Below are positions 1 to 6,548 of a DNA stretch of 39,326 nt, piece by piece. A program made the translations under genes and the position numbers. The notes beneath the pieces are model-generated. The model was not told the origin of the DNA. It worked only from the letters and a program-made list of their open reading frames with translations, and searched no databases. Every line of letters begins with the position of its first letter. Position 1 is the stretch's first letter. Origin of the DNA: Sphingobacterium sp. (GTDB taxonomy: Bacteria > Bacteroidota > Bacteroidia > Sphingobacteriales > Sphingobacteriaceae); contig JALAGS010000150.1 in the NCBI GenBank assembly GCA_022712315.1, positions 1 to 39,326 on the forward strand, given 5' to 3'.

Positions 1-19
1 CTATTAATACTCATTAATC

Positions 20-592
20 GTGAAAAAACGAATTGCTATTTTTGCTTCAGGTTCAGGTTCCAATGCTCAAAAAATAATGGAACATTTTAAATATTCGGAT
101 GAAGCTGAGGTTGCCTTGATCTTATCTAATAATCCTGATGCATACGTTATTCAGCGGGCAGACAATTTTGAAATCCCGGCACATATTTTCGATCGTGAAG
201 AATTTTACAAAACAGACAACGTTGTCAATATACTGAAGAACTTGAATATTGATCTTATTGTCTTAGCAGGTTTTCTTTGGCTTGTTCCAACCAATCTGCT
301 AAAAGCATTTCCGAATCAAATCATTAATATACATCCTGCCCTCCTGCCAAAATATGGTGGCAAGGGAATGTATGGCGATCATGTGCATAAAGCTGTTCTT
401 GCTAATAAAGAAGAGGAACATGGTATCACGATACACTTTGCCAATGAACACTTCGACGAAGGAGAAATTATCCATCAGGCGCGTTTTAAAGTCGATCCAA
501 ATGACACATTAGATATCATCAAGTTTAAAGGGCAGCAACTCGAACACCAATACTTCCCTAAAATTATTGAGAATCTGATCAAAAAAATGTAA
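20..592 (+). CDS. purN: Phosphoribosylglycinamide formyltransferase
   Basis: Transfers a formyl group from 10-formyltetrahydrofolate to GAR in de novo purine synthesis; cytosolic. The 190-residue product has the usual length for PurN. It shows the N-terminal phosphate-binding loop FASGSGSN (residues 8-15), the catalytic stretch NIHPALLP with N103 and H105, and the DEGEI segment with D146; these match the Asn-His-Asp triad of the family. The start is a GTG, chosen because the protein begins directly with the first beta strand and no ATG lies upstream in frame within the window. Only 19 bases precede it, so promoter and any upstream operon partner are cut off. An AT-rich hairpin follows the stop codon, suggesting that transcription ends here. 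Confidence 0.95.
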   Translation: MKKRIAIFASGSGSNAQKIMEHFKYSDEAEVALILSNNPDAYVIQRADNFEIPAHIFDREEFYKTDNVVNILKNLNIDLIVLAGFLWLVPTNLLKAFPNQIINIHPALLPKYGGKGMYGDHVHKAVLANKEEEHGITIHFANEHFDEGEIIHQARFKVDPNDTLDIIKFKGQQLEHQYFPKIIENLIKKM

Positions 593-620
593 AAACAATT
601 TTATTATTTAGAATTGTTTT
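592..620 (+). terminator. Probable terminator after purN
   Basis: A 9-bp perfect stem (592-600 with 612-620) around an 11-base loop, ending in TTTT. It starts at the last base of the purN stop codon. The stem is entirely A/T except one pair, so it is weak. Confidence 0.45.
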
Positions 621-630
621 AAACAAATCG

Positions 631-638
631 TAACTTTG
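631..638 (+). promoter_or_regulatory. -7 box TAACTTTG for the cysteine-rich protein
   Basis: Exact match to TAnnTTTG, the -7 element of the Bacteroidota primary sigma factor. The G is only 5 bases before the ATG at 644, so the expected transcript start falls on or next to the start codon, giving a leaderless or nearly leaderless message. No TTG at the usual 20-base spacing was found. Confidence 0.5.
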
Positions 639-643
639 CTTTC

Positions 644-826
644 ATGAACGAAGTTATTGAATCGGTGATGGATTTATGTGAGTCAGAAAACAAAGGCCAT
701 GTGTTTCAATTTAGAAATACAGCCATGAACCCTTTTTCTGACTTTTCATGTGCTTGTTTTAAGAAGTGCTGCAAAAAGTACAAAGAAGGTAAACGTTGTA
801 AAAAGTGTCCGGGTCAGAAAAAATAG
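644..826 (+). CDS. Small cysteine-rich protein, function unknown
   Basis: I do not recognise this 60-residue protein. It has no signal peptide or membrane segment. The N-terminal half is acidic; the C-terminal half is strongly basic and holds six of the seven cysteines: C36, C38, C42, C43, C52 and C55 (CxC, then CC, then CxxC). Such spacing could bind zinc or another metal, or a nucleic acid, but that is inference. Reality of the gene is supported by a consensus -7 box just before the ATG and by filling the space between purN and the convergent MFS gene, with only 16 bases before the latter's stop. No terminator separates the two convergent ends. Confidence 0.65.
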   Translation: MNEVIESVMDLCESENKGHVFQFRNTAMNPFSDFSCACFKKCCKKYKEGKRCKKCPGQKK

Positions 827-842
827 ACGTGTTTCTCATTTG

Positions 843-2075
843 CTATTCTTCTAGGTAATCCAAATCTTTATCAAAACTTTCTTCCAATTGTGTCAGTGAA
901 TAGATCGCTATTCCTGAAAGCAATAAGACCATTGTAATTGCAGCCGGTACGATACCAAAAGCATTAACTAGTACCCCATAGATCATTGTTGATGGAATGA
1001 GGGCGCCTCGAACAAAATTAGGTGCAGTAGTTGCCACAGTCGCTCTGAGATTTGTACCGAATTGCTCTGCCGAAATCGTTACAAATGTAGCCCAATACCC
1101 CACCCCTAATCCCATCACAAATGCTAAGCCCAAAAACTTAGTGGCAGTAATACCATCGCTCAACAAATACCAAAGCGAACTGACGATGATAATTACCTGG
1201 CAAATAAGGACAACTTTCTTTCGGGATTTTAAAACTTGTGCAAATATTCCCGCTAATACGTCGCCCAATGATATACCTATATACGTAAACATCACCCCTT
1301 TTCCAGCACTCAGCACATCTGTAGTACCTAATGCCTTCCCTATTTCGGGTGCTTGAGTCACCAATACACCGACAACAAACCAAATAGGCAGCCCGATACA
1401 AAGGCAATTAATATACCGTTTTAACCGGCTCTTATTCGTAAAAAGCATGCGGATATCACCTTTCACTACCCCTACATGATCTTGTTCCTTGAACAGTCCT
1501 GATTCAAAGGATCCCACACGCAAAAGCAATAATAATAAGCCCATTCCTCCACCGACGAAATAAGCGGTCCGCCAATCAAATTCCTCAGATACAAAATAAG
1601 CAAGTATAGCTCCCAATACACCGACTCCAGCAACCAACATCGTACCGTAACCACGTTTTGACTTGTGCATACTTTCGGAGACCAAGGTAATACCCGCTCC
1701 CAACTCTCCCGCTAAACCAATACCCGCTATAAAACGAATAATACCATACATAAGCACATCATGTACAAAGCCATTTGCGATATTTGCTAAAGAATAGAGA
1801 AGAATCGATCCAAAGAGCACTTTTAAACGGCCATATTTATCACCAATAATTCCCCAAATGATGCCGCCTAATAGCAGCCCCCCCATTTGCATATTAAGCA
1901 CAAATTCACCTTTTACCCGCATTTCTTCAGCGGGAACACCAATATCAGTAAAGGACTGAATACGGACAATGGAGAAAATAATTAAATCATAGATATCGAC
2001 AAAGTATCCCAGTGATGCGATCATAACCAGTAACCATACTTTATTGTCGGGTCGATTTTCTTTTAGTGTTGACAT
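843..2075 (-). CDS. MFS transporter, metabolite:H+ symporter type
   Basis: Inner-membrane secondary transporter of 410 residues with about 12 hydrophobic segments. The major facilitator signature between segments 2 and 3 is visible as GDKYGRLK (residues 78-85), and the first membrane helix carries two aspartates (D27, D30), as in sugar and aromatic/organic acid:proton symporters. RFIAGIGLAGELGAG (helix 4) fits the same branch. The substrate cannot be told from sequence. It is transcribed divergently from the DUF4442 gene and converges with the cysteine-rich gene. A promoter with exact 20-base spacing lies just upstream. Family assignment is firm; subfamily is tentative. Confidence 0.85.
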   Translation of the reverse strand: MSTLKENRPDNKVWLLVMIASLGYFVDIYDLIIFSIVRIQSFTDIGVPAEEMRVKGEFVLNMQMGGLLLGGIIWGIIGDKYGRLKVLFGSILLYSLANIANGFVHDVLMYGIIRFIAGIGLAGELGAGITLVSESMHKSKRGYGTMLVAGVGVLGAILAYFVSEEFDWRTAYFVGGGMGLLLLLLRVGSFESGLFKEQDHVGVVKGDIRMLFTNKSRLKRYINCLCIGLPIWFVVGVLVTQAPEIGKALGTTDVLSAGKGVMFTYIGISLGDVLAGIFAQVLKSRKKVVLICQVIIIVSSLWYLLSDGITATKFLGLAFVMGLGVGYWATFVTISAEQFGTNLRATVATTAPNFVRGALIPSTMIYGVLVNAFGIVPAAITMVLLLSGIAIYSLTQLEESFDKDLDYLEE

Positions 2076-2094
2076 TTTAGGTTTTTTGAAGCTG

Positions 2095-2125
2095 TAAAAA
2101 TACCATAGTGAAGCTACAAAACCAA
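2095..2125 (-). promoter_or_regulatory. Promoter of the MFS gene
   Basis: On the minus strand, TTG (2123-2125) is followed after exactly 20 bases by TATTTTTA (2095-2102), one base off TAnnTTTG. The inferred transcript start is about 2090, 15 bases before the ATG. The element lies inside the GTG-initiated extension of the divergent gene and so argues against that longer start. Confidence 0.5.
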
Positions 2126-2155
2126 GATTTCAGAAAATATTCCGATACATTGTTT

Positions 2156-2163
2156 TATTTTTG
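2156..2163 (+). promoter_or_regulatory. -7 box TATTTTTG for the DUF4442 gene
   Basis: Exact TAnnTTTG, 4 bases before the ATG at 2168. It predicts a leaderless message and decides the start: the in-frame GTG at 2108 lies upstream of this promoter. No TTG at 20-base spacing was found. Confidence 0.5.
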
Positions 2164-2167
2164 CTTT

Positions 2168-2665
2168 ATGAGATACAGTCCACTTGCCTTAACTTGGCTA
2201 TTGCGTATTTATCCGCCTTTTCTGTTTCAAGGAATATGGGTAAAAAAAATTAGTCCCGGCTTTCAAGGTGCCCAAGTAAAAATATACAAGACGCCATTCA
2301 ATATCAATACAAACAGAACACTATTTGGTGGAACGATATTCGCTGCTGCAGACCCTATATTTCCCATCCTGATCGATCAATATCTTCAAAAAATTGGTTT
2401 CAAGAAAACAGTAGCCTGGCTAAAATCATCACAGATCGTTTTTAAGAAGCCCGGAAAGACCAGCGTAGAGTATGCTGTAAACCTTTCCGAAGAAGTACTT
2501 GAAGAATGCGCACAGACGATCAGAACAAAAGGAAAGATTGTAAGAGATTTTACCTTAGAGATCAAAGATAAAACGGGTGACTTATGTGCTACGGTACGCT
2601 GTGAAACCTATATTCGTGACTTGAATTTTACATTCCCGTCCAGAAATCGAAATGTCGAGCCATAA
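2168..2665 (+). CDS. DUF4442 hot-dog-fold protein (thioesterase-like)
   Basis: A 165-residue cytosolic protein resembling the DUF4442 group of the hot-dog thioesterase superfamily. The supporting segment is N-x-N-R-T-L-F-G-G-T-I-F-A-A-A-D-P, where the central helix of the fold begins, followed by a strand-rich C-terminal half (FKKPGKTSVEYAV, then RDFTLEIKD and ATVRCETYI). Members are predicted to bind acyl-CoA or acyl-ACP, but most have no proven substrate. The open frame extends to a GTG at 2108 (185 residues); I chose ATG 2168 because a -7 box sits at 2156-2163 and the divergent MFS promoter overlaps the longer version. It stands alone, with a separate promoter for the next gene. Confidence 0.75.
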   Translation: MRYSPLALTWLLRIYPPFLFQGIWVKKISPGFQGAQVKIYKTPFNINTNRTLFGGTIFAAADPIFPILIDQYLQKIGFKKTVAWLKSSQIVFKKPGKTSVEYAVNLSEEVLEECAQTIRTKGKIVRDFTLEIKDKTGDLCATVRCETYIRDLNFTFPSRNRNVEP

Positions 2666-2673
2666 GAAATTGA

Positions 2674-2681
2674 TATATTTG
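2674..2681 (+). promoter_or_regulatory. -7 box TATATTTG for the lipoprotein cluster
   Basis: Exact TAnnTTTG, 23 bases before the ATG at 2705, just after the DUF4442 stop codon. Expected leader about 18 bases. It may serve the three lipoprotein genes up to the terminator at 4292. Confidence 0.45.
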
Positions 2682-2704
2682 TCGAATTACCAAAAACAAG
2701 AAAC

Positions 2705-3127
2705 ATGAATAAAATCGCTTTTTTGGCTATCGCATCTCTGGCAATAGCAGCATGTGGGACGAATGGAAATGGCGCAACGACAGTAAAAGCCCTGCAAGAT
2801 TCAACCATAAAAATCCATGATGAAATCATGCCTCAAATTGCCCATTTCGACCGCGATGCTGTCAAGATAGATTCCATTCTGGCAAATTTAAAAACTATTA
2901 AGACAGCCCGGACGGATTTAGATACCATTGCGACAAGGAAAGAACTGAGTGTTTTAAAAGCTAACTTAGAAAGCGCCACAGACCATATGATGGACTGGAT
3001 GAAAGGCTACAATCCGGATTCAACAGATGTCAAATATTTCGAAACAGAACTACAGAAAGTAAGTGATATGAAAAAGATATTTGATAATGTCTCCAAAGAA
3101 AGTGAAGGAAAATTAAAGAATTTTTAA
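2705..3127 (+). CDS. Predicted lipoprotein, function unknown
   Basis: A 140-residue exported protein. The N-terminus (MNKIAFLAIASLAIAAC) is a lipoprotein signal with lipobox I-A-A-C and acylated C17, followed by a Gly/Asn/Thr-rich linker. The mature part is largely alpha-helical and charged, with heptad-like stretches and a DHMMDWMKGYNPDS segment near residue 95-108. Bacteroidota often carry such helical lipoproteins beside SCO and cytochrome genes; a role in periplasmic respiratory or copper chemistry is inferred only from the neighbours. It lies 93 bases before the SCO gene on the same strand with no terminator between. Confidence 0.75.
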   Translation: MNKIAFLAIASLAIAACGTNGNGATTVKALQDSTIKIHDEIMPQIAHFDRDAVKIDSILANLKTIKTARTDLDTIATRKELSVLKANLESATDHMMDWMKGYNPDSTDVKYFETELQKVSDMKKIFDNVSKESEGKLKNF

Positions 3128-3155
3128 GTCCAAAAGACTTCACAAGTTCAACAAA

Positions 3156-3224
3156 ATGGCCACGGAACGAATTAATATAGTCGGGAAGTTAAGCCAAACC
3201 TTAAAACAAAAAATAAAAACATGA
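3156..3224 (+). CDS. Possible 22-codon ORF coupled to the SCO gene
   Basis: A short open frame in the 93-base gap before the SCO gene: ATG at 3156, basic product MATERINIVGKLSQTLKQKI plus two residues, TGA at 3222-3224. Its stop overlaps the SCO start as ATGA (3221-3224), the classical arrangement for translational coupling. No homologue is recognised, and a frame of this length can arise by chance. Confidence 0.25.
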   Translation: MATERINIVGKLSQTLKQKIKT

Positions 3225-3868
3225 GATCCATAACTAAATTTTACTGCGCAACTTTTCTATTATTGGGGCTATTTTCCTGTAAAAATAATAGTCAGACAAA
3301 CTTACCGATCTATGGCGAAAGGGAGGCTGTAGAAAAAACAGTTGATGGAAAAAAAATTGTAGATACCCTCTACCATACAATACCGCCATTTAAACTTCTT
3401 AATCAAGATAGTGCGATGATTTCGGATAAAGATTTTGATGGAAAAGTTTATGTTGCAAACTTCTTCTTTACCCATTGTCCAAGCATCTGCCCGACAATGA
3501 ATCGCAATCTTCTAAAGATATACCAGCAATATAAGGACAATGATGAGGTTCGTTTTTTGTCCCATAGTATCGACTTTAAATACGATCAGCCATATGTTTT
3601 GAAAGATTACGCGAACAAACTGGGTGTAAGCAACAACCATTGGCAATTTGTATCAGGAACGAAAGCAGAAATTTATGGCCTTGCCAATCAATACCTCGTT
3701 TACACTGCAGAGGATAAAAATGCACCCGGCGGCTATGATCATCAGGGCTACCTTGTTTTGATTGACAAAGATAAACGGATTCGAGGTGCTTATGACGGCA
3801 CGAATGATGAGCAGGTAAAAAAATTAATGAACGATCTACCATCCTTATTGAGCGAGGCGAAAAAATAA
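3221..3868 (+). CDS. SCO family copper chaperone lipoprotein
   Basis: A 215-residue periplasmic, membrane-anchored protein of the SCO1/SenC family, which delivers copper to or reduces the CuA site of cytochrome oxidase. The lipobox L-F-S-C places acylated C20. The thioredoxin-like fold carries the copper motif C86-P-S-I-C90 in NFFFTHCPSICPTM, and the third ligand H174 in GGYDHQGYLV. It starts four bases inside the short ORF at 3156-3224 and is followed one base later by a cytochrome c gene, so both are almost certainly co-transcribed. All three metal ligands are present, so it should be active. Confidence 0.93.
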   Translation: MRSITKFYCATFLLLGLFSCKNNSQTNLPIYGEREAVEKTVDGKKIVDTLYHTIPPFKLLNQDSAMISDKDFDGKVYVANFFFTHCPSICPTMNRNLLKIYQQYKDNDEVRFLSHSIDFKYDQPYVLKDYANKLGVSNNHWQFVSGTKAEIYGLANQYLVYTAEDKNAPGGYDHQGYLVLIDKDKRIRGAYDGTNDEQVKKLMNDLPSLLSEAKK

Positions 3869-3869
3869 T

Positions 3870-4289
3870 ATGCGCATTCTCCTAACAACATGCCTGGCAA
3901 TTGGCGCGTTAATGCTTATATGGACAGGCTGTCAGAGTGAAGTTGATATCAAAACAGCACAATATGCTGTAAACGGTCAAAAAGTATATATAACCCATTG
4001 TCAAAATTGTCATGGAGAGAAGGGCGAAGGATTGGGCACCCTCTACCCGCCTTTAACAGATACCACATTTTTACAGGTTAATAGCCATAAACTAGCTTGT
4101 ATTATCAAGCATGGAACTTCTGGTGAGCTGGAAGTCGCAGGCAAAAAGTTCAATAGTGTAATGCCGGCATCTAATCTCTCTGCTGTGGATATCGCTTATG
4201 TGCTGACATATATCAATACTAAAATCAACAAAGGAAAACATAGTTACCCTTTGGATGAGGTGGAAAGAAATTTAAAGAATTGTCAATAA
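3870..4289 (+). CDS. Lipoprotein c-type cytochrome
   Basis: A 139-residue monohaem cytochrome c. The signal ends in lipobox W-T-G-C (C21), so the protein is lipid-anchored on the periplasmic side. The haem site is C44-Q-N-C47-H48, and the likely axial methionine is M98 in NSVMPAS; the loop between them has the GEKGEGLGTLYPPL pattern common in small electron carriers. It follows the SCO gene by one base, which suggests electron delivery to a copper-containing terminal oxidase (inference). A strong hairpin terminator follows. Confidence 0.92.
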   Translation: MRILLTTCLAIGALMLIWTGCQSEVDIKTAQYAVNGQKVYITHCQNCHGEKGEGLGTLYPPLTDTTFLQVNSHKLACIIKHGTSGELEVAGKKFNSVMPASNLSAVDIAYVLTYINTKINKGKHSYPLDEVERNLKNCQ

Positions 4290-4291
4290 TA

Positions 4292-4321
4292 GAACGGGAG
4301 CTTTACGAAGAGCTCCCGTTC
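4292..4321 (+). terminator. Terminator after the SCO/cytochrome c genes
   Basis: An 11-bp perfect stem (4292-4302 with 4311-4321) with an 8-base loop, GC-rich at its core. It is followed by CATTTATC rather than a strong T run. Confidence 0.75.
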
Positions 4322-4322
4322 C

Positions 4323-4570
4323 ATTTATCAGCCCCTTCCTAACTTAAGGGCTTTACACCCTATTGACAAAAAATCTTCTCACATCCAGGTGAATCAAGGC
4401 CATCGAACAGATCTATGAAGTCTTAGGAACACTTCCATTGCCCCATGACAAAAAAAATAAAAACGTAAAAACAATTTTACCCTTTTTTCCTTATTGTATT
4501 ATTGATCCAAATCGTTTCATATTTATTGTTTTATAACAATAATCTGACATTTTGGGTACAAATTAATCGC
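4323..4570. other. Intergenic stretch before the efflux operon
   Basis: About 250 bases with no convincing gene. Near 4330-4353 there is a second, imperfect hairpin (AGCCC/GGGCT arms). Between about 4393 and 4534 one plus-strand frame is open without a start codon and its first 20 codons read protein-like, but it is too short to identify. The last 100 bases are very A/T-rich and lead into the operon promoter. Confidence 0.4.
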
Positions 4571-4578
4571 TAATTTTG
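4571..4578 (+). promoter_or_regulatory. -7 box TAATTTTG of the efflux operon
   Basis: Exact TAnnTTTG ending 7 bases before the TetR ATG, so the leader would be only one or two bases. A TTTG at 4551-4554 lies 16 bases upstream, shorter than the 20-base spacing seen elsewhere in the window. Confidence 0.5.
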
Positions 4579-4585
4579 CAACCGA

Positions 4586-5188
4586 ATGAACGTTCGATTG
4601 ATGAATTCTAATGAAAAAATAGCGGCAGTATTTGCCAGCACACTAAAACTTATACAAACAAACGGCTTCCACGGGACGCCGATGAGTAAAATCGCCCAAG
4701 AGTCAGATGTGGCAATAGGAACTATCTACCATTATTTCCCTTCTAAAGATGATCTCATTTTTGCCTTGTTCAAACATTGTCGGGCATTACTAAATGATTA
4801 TATTTTTGATGGTATAAAAGATGATTTCAGCTACAAAGATTCTTTTTTCCATGTGTGGCGCAATTTTGTGAAGTTTTATTTAGAAAACGGTCATGTCTTC
4901 AGTTTTTTTGAGCAATTCTTCTCCTCTCCTTATTATGAAAAAAATAAGGCTGAGATACAGGAACCTGTAGGAGGCCAAAATAAAGTTGTCGATTTTTTAC
5001 AGGAAGGTATAGACCGCAAAATTTTGAAACAAGTGAATGTACATCTGCTTGTGGCCAGTTACATCGGAGTCGCATTGTCTACCGTTCACAGCATAAAATT
5101 CAAAGACCTGAGCTTTTCTGAACAAAATATGGAGGAATTGATTGGAATTATTTGGGATGGAGCAATTAATAGAGAAAAAAATAATTAA
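4586..5188 (+). CDS. TetR family regulator of the efflux operon
   Basis: A 200-residue DNA-binding protein. The N-terminal TetR helix-turn-helix is clear: MSKIAQESDVAIGTIYHYFPSK (about residues 33-54), followed by a helical ligand/dimer domain without strong similarity to a named member. It is the first gene of a co-directional set, 8 bases before the TolC-like gene, so it very likely controls the efflux pump genes and itself. The start at 4586 gives MNVRLMNSNEK; ATG 4601 is an alternative and would leave the palindrome GAACGTTC untranslated. The inducer is unknown. Confidence 0.9.
   Translation: MNVRLMNSNEKIAAVFASTLKLIQTNGFHGTPMSKIAQESDVAIGTIYHYFPSKDDLIFALFKHCRALLNDYIFDGIKDDFSYKDSFFHVWRNFVKFYLENGHVFSFFEQFFSSPYYEKNKAEIQEPVGGQNKVVDFLQEGIDRKILKQVNVHLLVASYIGVALSTVHSIKFKDLSFSEQNMEELIGIIWDGAINREKNN
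4588..4595. promoter_or_regulatory. Possible operator for the TetR regulator
   Basis: GAACGTTC is a perfect 8-bp palindrome covering codons 1-4 of the regulator gene and lying just downstream of the -7 box. TetR-type repressors commonly bind short dyads overlapping their own promoter, so this could be the autoregulatory site. Flanking bases extend the symmetry only partly. Confidence 0.35.
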
Positions 5189-5196
5189 TTACATAT

Positions 5197-6522
5197 ATGA
5201 AGTTTAATAAAATCGTTTATTCCTTGGCGGCCCTGTCGCTTTTGAGTAATACAGGATTTGCACAACAGCAATCTGAAAACTTGCCGGCAAATGCAACACT
5301 TCAGCAGCTGATAGATTATGCCTTGCGTAATCGAATCTCTGTAAAACAAGCGCAATTGGATGAAGCCATTGGTGAAAAGGATATCGACATCTCCCTTTCA
5401 GGCTGGTACCCCCAATTGGGCTTAAAAGGAAGTTACAACTATAACGTCATCGTTCCATTGGCCAATATTGGTGGCAATAACATCAAAATGGGACAGAATA
5501 ATGCGAGCGCGGTAACGCTTCAGGTAGACCAGCAGATTCTGAACCCTGAGTTAATGCAAGCAAGAAAAGCAGCTGAATTGGTACGTCTCGGAAATAAACA
5601 AAATACCGAGAACCAAAAAATAACTGCAGTCGTTGAGGTCAGCAAAGCATACTATGACATCCTTACTTCAGAAGAGCAGATCAAAATTGTCCGCGAAAAC
5701 ATTGCCCGTTTGCAAAAACAATTGAAAGATGCCAAATCACAATATGATGTAGGTATAGTGGACAAAACAGATTATAAAAGAGCACAAATAGCGTTAGCGA
5801 ATTCAAACGCCGACGAAAAACGGACGGTTGAACTTCGAAAATATAAATACGAATATCTAAAACAGCTATTAGCTTTGGATAAAAGTCAAAATCTGACCCT
5901 TTCATTTGACAATAGCAATATGGAGTCGGAGATTCTTATAGACACAACAGCAGGAATAAATGTTTCTAATCGAATTGAATTCCAACAATTGGAAACGTCA
6001 AAAAAGATCCAGCAGTTAAGTACACAATATTATAAATGGACGTATCTGCCAAGTGTGAGCGCCTTCTATAATTATGCATTCAACTATAGAAATGACAAAT
6101 TCAGTAAGCTTTATACCGATAATTTTCCAGGTTCTGTTGCTGGACTGAATGTTTCTTTTTCAATCTTCGACGGGTTTAAACGTAAAAAACAAATCAACAA
6201 ATCCAGACTGCAGGAAGAAAGAATCGACTGGGACATCAAAAACTTGGAAAATAGCATCAATACCGAATATTCGCTGGCAAAAGCGACCTATAATGCGAAC
6301 TTAAACGACTGGAAAACAGCCAAAGAAAATGTGGATTTATCCAAAGAGGTTTACGATACAATCAAACTTCAATATGATTCAGGTATTAAAACTTACCTTG
6401 ATCTCATGACAGCAGAGACTGATCTCAAAACAACACAACTTAATTATCTGAACTCGCTTTATGCTTTATTATCAAGCAAATTAGATGTTCAGAAAGCTGT
6501 TGGCGCGATTCACACAAATTAA
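5197..6522 (+). CDS. TolC family outer membrane efflux channel
   Basis: Outer-membrane exit duct of a tripartite efflux pump, 441 residues. A Sec signal peptide ends near residue 22 (NTGFA, then QQQ). The body has the two-fold internal repeat of the TolC/OEP family: long helices rich in Ala/Gln/Lys (for example ENIARLQKQLKDAKSQYDVG near 168-187 and the matching KLQYDSGIKTYLDLMTAETDL near 389-409) alternating with amphipathic strands. It is the second gene of the operon, between regulator and adaptor, matching the usual order in Bacteroidota RND operons. Confidence 0.93.
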   Translation: MKFNKIVYSLAALSLLSNTGFAQQQSENLPANATLQQLIDYALRNRISVKQAQLDEAIGEKDIDISLSGWYPQLGLKGSYNYNVIVPLANIGGNNIKMGQNNASAVTLQVDQQILNPELMQARKAAELVRLGNKQNTENQKITAVVEVSKAYYDILTSEEQIKIVRENIARLQKQLKDAKSQYDVGIVDKTDYKRAQIALANSNADEKRTVELRKYKYEYLKQLLALDKSQNLTLSFDNSNMESEILIDTTAGINVSNRIEFQQLETSKKIQQLSTQYYKWTYLPSVSAFYNYAFNYRNDKFSKLYTDNFPGSVAGLNVSFSIFDGFKRKKQINKSRLQEERIDWDIKNLENSINTEYSLAKATYNANLNDWKTAKENVDLSKEVYDTIKLQYDSGIKTYLDLMTAETDLKTTQLNYLNSLYALLSSKLDVQKAVGAIHTN

Positions 6523-6548
6523 TCAATAAACGGAAACTAATACAAATC

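Noticed and set aside
2108..2167. GTG-initiated 20-residue N-terminal extension of the DUF4442 protein
   Set aside because: The -7 box at 2156-2163 lies inside it and the divergent MFS promoter overlaps it, so it is unlikely to be transcribed as coding sequence.
4390..4534. Possible gene relic: a 47-codon open stretch whose first codons read IKAIEQIYEVLGTLPLPHDK
   Set aside because: It has no start codon, turns into A/T-rich noise after about 20 codons, and cannot be matched to a family by eye. A translated search of this segment would settle it.
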